A stretch of DNA of 64,000 nucleotides. It comes from Pseudomonas fluorescens (GTDB taxonomy: Bacteria; Pseudomonadota; Gammaproteobacteria; Pseudomonadales; Pseudomonadaceae). Position numbers and translations under genes: made by a program. Below, piece by piece: positions 27,108-34,862 of this stretch. The DNA is taken from the NCBI RefSeq assembly GCF_902497855.1, contig NZ_CABVHU010000016.1:89074-153073 (forward strand), written 5' to 3'. The notes under the pieces are model-generated. The model was not told the DNA's origin. It saw only the letters and a list, made by a program, of their open reading frames with translations, and ran no database searches. The stretch's first letter is position 1. Each line of letters opens with the position of its first letter.

Positions 27108-28426
27108 TGCGTTGCCTGGTCTGCACCAGGGAGTTTGATCTCTACGTACGCTTCGTCACGGATCTGACGCAGCCAGGTTTGCAACTCTTCGTCATATTTG
27201 CGGTTACGCAAAACGGTCATCGCTTGCTGTTCACGGGCCTGGCTGGTGCTGTCGGTGGCGCGGCGGCCCAGGACTTCCAGGATGTGCCAGCCATATTGGG
27301 TCTGGAATGGCTTGGACAGCTGACCTTGCGGGGTCTTGGCCATCACTTCGCGGAACTCGGGAACCAGTGCATTCGGGTCGATCCAGTTCAGGTCGCCGCC
27401 GTTGAGAGCGGAACCCGGGTCTTCCGAGAAGCTTTTCGCCAGTTCGCCGAAATCTTCGCCCGCTTCGATCCGGGTGTAGAGCGATTGAGCCAGGGCTCTG
27501 GTTTTTTCTTCGTCGCGGATCGGGCTAGGTTTGACCAGGATGTGACGTACGTGCACTTCATCACGTACCTGGGTCTCACCGCCACGCTTGTCGAGGATCT
27601 TCAGGATGATGAAGCCGCCCGGGGTGCGCATTGGCTGGGTAATGTCGCCGACCGCCATGGTGCTGAGCAGGCGATCGAACGGAGGTGGCAGTTGAGCGGC
27701 TTTACGCCAGCCCATGTCGCCGCCTTCCAGAGCGGTTTCGCTGGCGGATTTGGCGATTGCCAACTGACCGAAGTCAGCGCCTTGCTTGAGCTGCTGGTAA
27801 ACCGCGTCTGCTTGTTTGGCGGCATTCTGAATCGCGTCGGAGTTGGCGCTTTCCGGCGTAGGAATCAGGATGTTGGCCAAGCGAAACTCTTCGGACAACT
27901 GCATCTTGCCGAGATCGGAAGCGAGGAAGTTCTTCACCTCCTGTTCGGACACCTGGATGCGCTCCGCCACGCGACGCTGACGCACACGGCTGATGATCAT
28001 TTCGCGGCGGATCTGATCACGGGCTTCGTCGTAAGACAGGCCATCGCGAGTCAGGGCGGCGCGGAACTGATCCACGGACATGTTATTGCGCTGGGCAATG
28101 GTGCCGACAGCCTGGTTCAGTTCTTCATCGGTAATGCGGATACCGGAACGTTCGCCGATCTGCAGTTGCAGGTTCTCGACGATCAGACGCTCAAGCACCT
28201 GCTGATCCAGCACGTTGGCCGGCGGTACCGCAGCACCGCGCTTGGCGATGGTTTGCTGAACTTCATGGACCCGTTGGTCCAGCTGGCTCTGCATGACCAC
28301 GTCGTTGTCGACGATGGCCACCACTTTATCGATGGACTGTACCGAGGCATTGGCCGCAGTACCCAGGAACAGCGCGCCCAGCATTAGCGGGCGCAGACAA
28401 TCAGAAAGCTTGGTCTTCACGTTCAC
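27104..28426 (-). CDS. surA: Periplasmic peptidyl-prolyl isomerase and outer-membrane protein chaperone SurA
   Basis: A 440-residue periplasmic chaperone that escorts beta-barrel proteins, including LptD, to the outer membrane. It has a signal peptide (CLRPLMLGALFLGTAANA), an N-terminal chaperone domain (SIDKVVAIVDNDVVMQSQLD) and two parvulin rotamase domains (each with VRHILVKPSP-like and GGDLNWI/GGDMGWR motifs). The ATG lies 26 bases inside the end of lptD, a longer overlap than usual, but the signal peptide needs this start. Confidence 0.96.
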   Translation of the reverse strand: MNVKTKLSDCLRPLMLGALFLGTAANASVQSIDKVVAIVDNDVVMQSQLDQRVHEVQQTIAKRGAAVPPANVLDQQVLERLIVENLQLQIGERSGIRITDEELNQAVGTIAQRNNMSVDQFRAALTRDGLSYDEARDQIRREMIISRVRQRRVAERIQVSEQEVKNFLASDLGKMQLSEEFRLANILIPTPESANSDAIQNAAKQADAVYQQLKQGADFGQLAIAKSASETALEGGDMGWRKAAQLPPPFDRLLSTMAVGDITQPMRTPGGFIILKILDKRGGETQVRDEVHVRHILVKPSPIRDEEKTRALAQSLYTRIEAGEDFGELAKSFSEDPGSALNGGDLNWIDPNALVPEFREVMAKTPQGQLSKPFQTQYGWHILEVLGRRATDSTSQAREQQAMTVLRNRKYDEELQTWLRQIRDEAYVEIKLPGADQATQ

Positions 28427-31199
28427 GATAACCTTGGATGCCTTTGTCGAGGAAGCTCTCTACTTTAGAGCCGGTGAGGCCGCCGAGTCCCTTCAGAACG
28501 ATTTGGAGGAAGACGCCATGGTCGCCCTTTTCGTTTTCCGGAGCGTCTTGACTGGTTTCGTCATAGTCGACCCAGTAACGGTTGATCAAGCGCAATTTCC
28601 AGCAGCAGTTGTCGTACTCGAAACCACCGAAGGCTTCCAGGGTACGGTTGCGGTTGTAGTCATACTGCCAGCGGCTGATCAGGTTCCATTGCGGCACGAC
28701 CGGCCACATGACCGAGAAGTCGTGCTGCTGGATCTTGTAGTAGTCCTTCACGTAACCCGGGGTGCCCGGAGTTCCGTAGTCACCACCGCCCACCGACCAT
28801 TGACCCGTAGTCTGATCGTACCGGACCTGGTCATTGCGATAGCGATAGCCGGCGTTGATGACCTTGTTCGGGTTGTCTTCAGGCTGGTAGTGGAACATTG
28901 CGCTGCCCGAGCGAGGGCTGTGGCTGTCGGGGTCCCAGTTGTAATCGGCGGTGGTGCGCCAATCGCGGTTCCAGCGGTATTCGTATTCCAGGGCGTAAGG
29001 CGACACGTCCGACTGTGAATCCTTGCGGGTCCTGGCATCGATGCCTGGCAACTGAACCTTGCGATCCTTGAAGTAGACGGCCTGGCCGACGCTGATGCGT
29101 TGACGCTCGAAGCCGTTTTCTTCGATCCAGCGGTTGGTGATGCCCAGGGACAGTTTGTTCTCGTCACCGATACGGTCGGTGCCGGAGAAACGGTTGTCGC
29201 GGAACAGCGACGCGTAATTGAAGGTGTACTCGCTGGTGTCGAAGACTGGAATGTCTTCCTGGTCCGTTTCCGGAACGTAGAGGTAAAACAGGCGTGGCTC
29301 AAGGGTCTGGCGGTAGTTTTTGCCGAACCATTGAGTGTTGCGGTCGAAGTACAGGCCGCTGTCGATGCTGGCAATCGGCACGCCACGGTTCTGGTTGCTG
29401 TCGAAGGTACCGTTGAGTCGATCTTGTTCTGCGCTCTGCGCGGCAATCTGGGACTTGCCTGTACCGTCCAGGTCCAGCTGGTATTGCGTGTACTGATACT
29501 TGAGCGTTGGTTTCACGAAACCATACGTCCAGTCCAGTGGCAGGCTCACGGCTGGCGCCAGGTTGAGACGGTCGCCAGTGGCACGTGCCAGGCCTTGGAC
29601 GTTAGTGTCCAGGCGTGGGCTTAAATTGCCGTCTTCGTCCGAGAAATTGCCGGTTTTCAGATCCCGGTCAAACCTGACGAGTTCGGTGTTGTACGAGAAG
29701 TCCAGGCCGCCCGGATGGTAGGGCAGCGCACCATCGAAGGTGATCTGCGGCAAACGATCATAGGGCGTGATATCCGATACGGTCGCCAGCTGATAAGCCT
29801 GGGCGTTGACGCGAGCGGTGTAACTGTCGCCGCGATAGCTGACGGAACCTTGCTGGTTCACGTAATCAGAGCTTTTCACGCCGATCTGGTCAGTCTGCAG
29901 GTCCTGGAAGTAATACGGATCGCTGATCTTGGTGTAGTCGACCTGCGTTAAGACGCGCGAGTCGAGGCCACCCTTGTGTTGCCAGTTGTACATGTAGCGG
30001 GTTTTTTCGTAGTCGGTCTGGAGCTTGCGATCGTCATTCTCGTCGTTGAGGTACGCGGCGCCGAACTGACCTTCACTGGACTTGGTCAGGTAACGGAACT
30101 CGCCTTCCATCAACAAGCCGCGCTTGCTCATGTAGCGCGGGTACAGCGTGGCATCGTAGTTCGGTGCCAGGTTGAAGTAGTACGGGGTGACCAGCAAAAA
30201 GCCGGTATCGGTGCCGGTGCCGATGGTCGGCGGCAGGAAGCCCGACTGGCGACGGTCATCGATCGGGAAATAGATATACGGCGTGTACAGGACCGGAATG
30301 TCCTTGACCCGCAGTGTCACGTTGGTCGCGGTGCCGAAGCCGGTGGCCGGGTTCAGGGTGATGTTGTTGCCCTTGAGCTGCCAGGCGTTGCTGTTCGGTT
30401 CGCAGGTGGTGTACGTACCATCCTTGAGGCGGATGATCGCGTTCTCGGCGCGTCTGGCGTACAGCGCGCTGCCGCGAATGCGCGATTTGTGCATCACGTA
30501 TTCGGCGTTGTCGACCTTGGCTTCACCGGTGTCGAGCTGTACATCGGCGTGGTCGCCGACGATCAGTGCGCCGTTATCGCGAACCCGCACGTTACCGCTC
30601 AGTTCGCCACGGCTCTCGGCCTGGTAGAGATTCGCTTCGTCGGCTTCGACCTGCATGCTGCCCTGACGCATGACCACGTCACCGGCCAGGGTAGCGACCT
30701 GCTCTTCCTGCTTATAGCGAGAGGCTTTGGCGCCGATAAAGGTTGGCGCGTCACTTTTATCCGTCTTGTCGGTCATGCCCGGACGAATCGGTTCGACATA
30801 GGAACCCGCGCAGTAAGGACCGGTTTCAGCCAATTGCGCTGCGGTGAGCTTCTCGCGCGGAACCCAGTCGAGGTGACTGTAGTCTTCGCTACGCGACTTC
30901 AGGCCGCGGCCCTTGGCTTCGGTCACCAGTACTGGCTTGGCACCGGTGTCCTGGCTGACACTGTCGTCAGCCGGCGTCTCATCGCCCGCGCTGACAGAGC
31001 TGCCCTCATGGGCAGGGCGCGGTGGCAAGGCAGCGGCTGGAGATTTTGGTGCACAATTCCAGGCACCCGAAGCAGAGACGGAGCAGTCATACTGTTCCGC
31101 GGCGACCACGAACGACGTGGCGAATGGTTGCAGGGCCAGCAGACTGCCGGTCACCAACAACGGAAATTTTTTACGAAACGCGGGGGATTTCAATGCCAT
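28401..31199 (-). CDS. lptD: LPS-assembly outer-membrane protein LptD
   Basis: A 932-residue outer-membrane barrel that with LptE inserts lipopolysaccharide into the outer leaflet. It has a signal peptide, then a periplasmic OstA/jellyroll domain (about 140-290; KASRYKQEEQVATLAGDVVM, LSGNVRVRD) and a long beta-barrel. Cysteines at the mature N terminus (YDCS, WNCAP) and the adjacent pair in DNCCWKLRLINR near the C terminus are those that form the essential inter-domain disulfides. The start ATG 31199 (MALKSPAFRKKFPLLV) gives the signal peptide. The Pseudomonas N-terminal insertion (about 25-130, Ser/Ala/Asp-rich) is present. First gene of the operon; divergent from amgK. Confidence 0.96.
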   Translation of the reverse strand: MALKSPAFRKKFPLLVTGSLLALQPFATSFVVAAEQYDCSVSASGAWNCAPKSPAAALPPRPAHEGSSVSAGDETPADDSVSQDTGAKPVLVTEAKGRGLKSRSEDYSHLDWVPREKLTAAQLAETGPYCAGSYVEPIRPGMTDKTDKSDAPTFIGAKASRYKQEEQVATLAGDVVMRQGSMQVEADEANLYQAESRGELSGNVRVRDNGALIVGDHADVQLDTGEAKVDNAEYVMHKSRIRGSALYARRAENAIIRLKDGTYTTCEPNSNAWQLKGNNITLNPATGFGTATNVTLRVKDIPVLYTPYIYFPIDDRRQSGFLPPTIGTGTDTGFLLVTPYYFNLAPNYDATLYPRYMSKRGLLMEGEFRYLTKSSEGQFGAAYLNDENDDRKLQTDYEKTRYMYNWQHKGGLDSRVLTQVDYTKISDPYYFQDLQTDQIGVKSSDYVNQQGSVSYRGDSYTARVNAQAYQLATVSDITPYDRLPQITFDGALPYHPGGLDFSYNTELVRFDRDLKTGNFSDEDGNLSPRLDTNVQGLARATGDRLNLAPAVSLPLDWTYGFVKPTLKYQYTQYQLDLDGTGKSQIAAQSAEQDRLNGTFDSNQNRGVPIASIDSGLYFDRNTQWFGKNYRQTLEPRLFYLYVPETDQEDIPVFDTSEYTFNYASLFRDNRFSGTDRIGDENKLSLGITNRWIEENGFERQRISVGQAVYFKDRKVQLPGIDARTRKDSQSDVSPYALEYEYRWNRDWRTTADYNWDPDSHSPRSGSAMFHYQPEDNPNKVINAGYRYRNDQVRYDQTTGQWSVGGGDYGTPGTPGYVKDYYKIQQHDFSVMWPVVPQWNLISRWQYDYNRNRTLEAFGGFEYDNCCWKLRLINRYWVDYDETSQDAPENEKGDHGVFLQIVLKGLGGLTGSKVESFLDKGIQGYREREDQAF

Positions 31200-31329
31200 C
31201 TTAATAGTCCGGGCTTCCTGCGTGCCATCTGCCCGCGGTGTGGGCCGCACGCCTCTCGATGGTCTGAAAAAGATGCTGGATAATAAAGCATGACCCGCTT
31301 GACGGCTAGCGCCGTCGGAGACCCTTGCA

Positions 31330-32349
31330 ATGCCTGACCAAGATGTACGTTTGCAACACCTGAAAGTTTGGCTCGATGAGCAGTTGCCGATTCTCTTTGC
31401 AGAACAAGGCTGGGGAACCGTGCCCCCGGCCACGTTGACCGCAGCCAGTAGCGACGCGAGTTTCCGGCGCTACTTTCGCTGGGAAGGCGAGGGTCGAAGC
31501 TTTATCGTGATGGACGCTCCACCGCCCCGGGAAAACTGCAAACCCTTCGTGGATATTGCTTTCCTGTTGGGCAAATCCGGAATAAATGTGCCGAAAATCC
31601 ATGCCGAAGACCTCGAGCGTGGATTTCTGTTGCTCAATGACTTGGGCAACAAGACGTACCTGGACGTGATCGACAGCGAAAATGCCGACGATTTGTTCCA
31701 GGACGCCGTGCAGGCGCTGCTGGCTTTTCAGCAGTTGCCGATGGTCGCACCGCTGCCGAGTTATGACGTGGCCTTGTTGCGACGCGAGCTGGAATTGTTT
31801 CCGGAATGGTACGTGAAGTGCGAGTTGGGCATCGAGTTCGACCCCGCTCAGCAAATGCTCTGGCAGCAAGTCAGCGAGTTGCTGATCGAAAGCGCGCTGG
31901 CCCAGCCCAAGGTTCTGGTGCACCGCGATTACATGCCGCGCAACCTGATGCTCAGCGAGCCGAATCCGGGGGTGCTGGATTTCCAGGACGCGGTCTATGG
32001 CCCGGTGACTTACGACGTGACCTGTCTGTTCAAGGATGCATTCCTCAGTTGGCCCGAGGAGCGTGTACACGCCTGGCTGGAAGACTACTGGCGCCAAGCG
32101 GGCGAGCTGGGGATCCCGGTTCAGCCGGACTTCGAGGATTTCCTGCGCGCCAGCGACCTGATGGGCGTGCAGCGTCACTTGAAAGTGATCGGCATCTTCG
32201 CCCGGATCTGCCATCGCGACGGCAAGCCGCGTTACCTGGAGGATGTGCCGCGCTTCTTTGCTTATATAGAGGCCGTGGTCGCGCGCCGTCCCGAACTGGC
32301 TGAGCTGGGTGTATTGCTGGCCAGTCTGCGCGCTGGAGCGAATGCATGA
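31330..32349 (+). CDS. amgK: Anomeric N-acetylmuramate/N-acetylglucosamine kinase AmgK
   Basis: A 339-residue aminoglycoside-phosphotransferase-fold kinase that makes MurNAc-1-phosphate in the peptidoglycan recycling bypass of Pseudomonas; this pathway supports intrinsic fosfomycin tolerance. VHRDYMPRNLML is the catalytic loop (Asp as base) and VLDFQDAVYGPVTYDV is the metal-binding DxD-like motif. The next enzyme, murU, overlaps its end by four bases, so substrate hand-over and co-translation agree. Divergent from lptD with a 130-base shared promoter region. Confidence 0.92.
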   Translation: MPDQDVRLQHLKVWLDEQLPILFAEQGWGTVPPATLTAASSDASFRRYFRWEGEGRSFIVMDAPPPRENCKPFVDIAFLLGKSGINVPKIHAEDLERGFLLLNDLGNKTYLDVIDSENADDLFQDAVQALLAFQQLPMVAPLPSYDVALLRRELELFPEWYVKCELGIEFDPAQQMLWQQVSELLIESALAQPKVLVHRDYMPRNLMLSEPNPGVLDFQDAVYGPVTYDVTCLFKDAFLSWPEERVHAWLEDYWRQAGELGIPVQPDFEDFLRASDLMGVQRHLKVIGIFARICHRDGKPRYLEDVPRFFAYIEAVVARRPELAELGVLLASLRAGANA

Positions 32350-33017
32350 AGGCGATGATTCTGGCGGCAGGCAAAGGCGAGCGCATGCGCCCGTTGACCC
32401 TGACCACGCCAAAGCCGCTGGTTCGTGCCGGCGGGGTGCCGCTGATCGAGTATCACCTGCGCGCGCTGGCCGTCGCCGGTTTTACCGAGATCGTGATCAA
32501 TCACGCCTGGCTCGGCCAGCAGATTGAAGATTATCTGGGCGACGGCTCGCGGTATGGCGTGAGTATCCAGTATTCGCCGGAAGGTGAGCCGCTCGAAACC
32601 GGCGGCGGAATCTTGCGCGCGTTGCCGTTGCTGGGGAATGAAGCCTTCTTAGTGGTCAACGGTGACATCTGGACCGATTACGACTTCAGCGTGTTGCATC
32701 GGCCTATTGCCGGGCTGGCTCATCTGGTGCTGGCAGACAACCCGGCCCATCACCCGGTCGGGGACTTCAATTTGATCGACGGACAGGTGCATGACGGTCA
32801 ACCAGGCTCTGCCACCCTGACCTACAGCGGCATCGCGGTGTTGCACCCGCAGCTGTTCGCCGGTTGCGTGGCAGGGGCCTTCAAGCTCGCGCCGCTGCTA
32901 CGCACCGCCATGGCAGACGGGCAAGTGACCGGCGAGCACCTGAACGGGGTCTGGGTGGATGTCGGCACCCACGAGCGTCTGGCCGAAGTGGACACTCTGA
33001 TAGAAGCGAGACGCTGA
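32346..33017 (+). CDS. murU: N-acetylmuramate alpha-1-phosphate uridylyltransferase MurU
   Basis: A 223-residue nucleotidyltransferase that turns MurNAc-1-P into UDP-MurNAc, completing the recycling shortcut begun by AmgK. MKAMILAAGKGERMRPLT is the N-terminal nucleotide-binding signature and VVNGDIWTDYDF holds the metal Asp. GEPLETGGGILRALP and GVWVDVGTHERL are further sugar-nucleotidyltransferase motifs. Overlaps amgK by four bases; djlA starts two bases after its stop. Confidence 0.94.
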   Translation: MKAMILAAGKGERMRPLTLTTPKPLVRAGGVPLIEYHLRALAVAGFTEIVINHAWLGQQIEDYLGDGSRYGVSIQYSPEGEPLETGGGILRALPLLGNEAFLVVNGDIWTDYDFSVLHRPIAGLAHLVLADNPAHHPVGDFNLIDGQVHDGQPGSATLTYSGIAVLHPQLFAGCVAGAFKLAPLLRTAMADGQVTGEHLNGVWVDVGTHERLAEVDTLIEARR

Positions 33018-33018
33018 C

Positions 33019-33786
33019 ATGCTGTGGCCAGGGACTCTGATTGGAGCCGGAGTGGGCTATGCCATTGCCAGCATTCCGGGGGCCATGCTCGGCGCCTTGT
33101 TGGGGCAGGCGCTGGATCGGCGCCTGCAACTGCAGGGCTGGGCGCATTTGCGAGAAAAGCTCGGCGGCCGGCCGCCGCTGCGCAACGATGAACTGTTGTT
33201 CGTGTTACTGGGACGGTTGGCCAAGTGCGATGGGCGGGTGGTGGATGGCCACATCCAGCAGGCGCGCCAGGAGATGCGCTCGCTGGAAATGACCGAATCG
33301 GCACAACGCCGTGCGATTGCGGCATTCAATCGGGGCAAGTCGGGGCATGACCGGTTGCGCGGTCATATGCGTCGCTTGAGTGCTCAACCCCATGCGGCCG
33401 AAGGCGTCTTGCGCGCCTGCTGGCGGATGATCTGGGCCGATGGCCGCGCCGGTGTGGGGGAGCTTGAGCTGGTAGCCCAGTGGGGCAAATGGCTGGGCTG
33501 GACCCGGCAACAGGTGCAAGCGCTGGCCAGCGACTATGAACCGCAGAAACGTCCGTTGGTCAGCAGCGCGGTGACCTATCAAGAGGCTTTGCGGCTATTG
33601 GGCGTGTCCGCCACCAGCGAGCCGGCGCAGATCAAGCGCGCGTATCGACGCCTGCTCAGCCGCCATCATCCGGACAAGATCGCCGGCAGTGGGGCGACGG
33701 CGTTGCAGGTGCGTGAGGCGACCGACAAAACCCGTGAGCTACAGACGGCCTACACCTTGATTCGTGAGCGGCGGGATTTTCGCTAG
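33019..33786 (+). CDS. djlA: Membrane-anchored DnaJ-like co-chaperone DjlA (TerB + J domain)
   Basis: A 255-residue type III J protein. A single N-terminal membrane segment (GTLIGAGVGYAIASIPGAML) is followed by a TerB-like helical domain (about 55-175) and a C-terminal J domain with the HPD motif (HHPDK, about residue 217). It stimulates DnaK ATPase at the inner membrane. Two bases after murU, so in the same operon; convergent with the DUF3530 gene. Confidence 0.9.
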   Translation: MLWPGTLIGAGVGYAIASIPGAMLGALLGQALDRRLQLQGWAHLREKLGGRPPLRNDELLFVLLGRLAKCDGRVVDGHIQQARQEMRSLEMTESAQRRAIAAFNRGKSGHDRLRGHMRRLSAQPHAAEGVLRACWRMIWADGRAGVGELELVAQWGKWLGWTRQQVQALASDYEPQKRPLVSSAVTYQEALRLLGVSATSEPAQIKRAYRRLLSRHHPDKIAGSGATALQVREATDKTRELQTAYTLIRERRDFR

Positions 33787-33797
33787 GGCGATTCGGT

Positions 33798-34790
33798 CTA
33801 TTGGTTTTCCTCAGGCTGAGGGTTCAACCACCCCCGAACCCGACGAACCAGCTGCTCCTGCTCAGCCTTGCTGTTACCCGGCAAGGCCTTGAGCGATACC
33901 TGGCTGAAACCCGAAGCCTTCAAGCGTTTGCTCGCCTGCAAGCGTTCCAGCGCCGCGTTGCGATCCATCGGCTTATCCATATAGAAGATGTCCGCCACAG
34001 GCAGCTGCAATGTGGGTGTGAGTTCAGCCAGTCCGGGTTTCGTGCTTACCGGCGTCCGGGCGGCGATCATCACCAGCTTTTCGACCTGCGGGGGCTGTTT
34101 TTCGCTCAGGTAACGCGCGGCCCAATAAGCGCCGGTGCCATGACCCAATACAACGATGCTGCGGGCGCTTTGCTGTTCAGCGTAGGCAATGGCCGCATCG
34201 ATGCGGGCGAAGATTCGTTCGGCGTCAGCCCCAGCCCGTTCCTCGGTGGTTTCGACGATCGCCTTGTCCGCCATCTCCGCTTCGCCGCCGACCGCTTGCT
34301 CGATGGGCGCGGCAGTGGTGGCATCCTTGCTGCCGGTTTCGGGCGCTTTGAGCGTTGGCGGCATTTCAGCGATACGTGGCGCAATAGCATCGCTTTGCGG
34401 GTCCGGCAAGGTGATACTCAGGCTGCTCCACTCGGCGTCCGGCAATGTGCGCCGCAATGGAGCGATTGCTTGCGGCCAGTCAACGGTTTCGCCAGCGCCC
34501 GGGATGATAATCACCGCGCCTTTGGGGCTGGCGGTATTGGCCGGTTTCCACAGGGCCAGAAAGGTATCGGCCCCGGCTTGCAGTTGTTGCTGCTCCTGGA
34601 CCGGGACCTGTCTTACAAGGGCGGTCGCATCTTCCTGGCTACGCTCAAGCAACGGCGCGCGCTCAGGCGGTTTTTCTTCTGCGGTTTTCCCTGCGCTGGA
34701 AGCCGGGTCGGCCGCCTCGACGGAAAAGACGCAAGGCAGGATCAGCGACAGGCACAATGCTGGCAGTGCCAGGCGGTAGACAGGGAGCAT
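33798..34790 (-). CDS. DUF3530 family exported alpha/beta-hydrolase-like protein
   Basis: A 330-residue protein with a signal peptide (LALPALCLSLILPCVFSVEA). Its core resembles an alpha/beta hydrolase: GAVIIIPGAG (oxyanion-loop position), VVLGHGTGAYWAARYL (the nucleophile elbow reads G-H-G-T-G, with Thr rather than Ser), and VADIFYMDKPMD near the acid. The Thr replaces the usual nucleophile Ser, so catalysis as an esterase is doubtful. A variable Ala/Glu-rich insert spans about residues 130-190. It is divergent from agtS. The function is unknown. Confidence 0.8.
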   Translation of the reverse strand: MLPVYRLALPALCLSLILPCVFSVEAADPASSAGKTAEEKPPERAPLLERSQEDATALVRQVPVQEQQQLQAGADTFLALWKPANTASPKGAVIIIPGAGETVDWPQAIAPLRRTLPDAEWSSLSITLPDPQSDAIAPRIAEMPPTLKAPETGSKDATTAAPIEQAVGGEAEMADKAIVETTEERAGADAERIFARIDAAIAYAEQQSARSIVVLGHGTGAYWAARYLSEKQPPQVEKLVMIAARTPVSTKPGLAELTPTLQLPVADIFYMDKPMDRNAALERLQASKRLKASGFSQVSLKALPGNSKAEQEQLVRRVRGWLNPQPEENQ

Positions 34791-34862
34791 CGGGTAGTCC
34801 AGGCCAGAAGTGATTCCGCAGCCTAATGGGTTGGTCAGTATTTGTCAGTGTGTGAGACTTCA

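Noticed and set aside
29976..31283. 435-codon plus-strand frame
   Set aside because: Antisense shadow of lptD.
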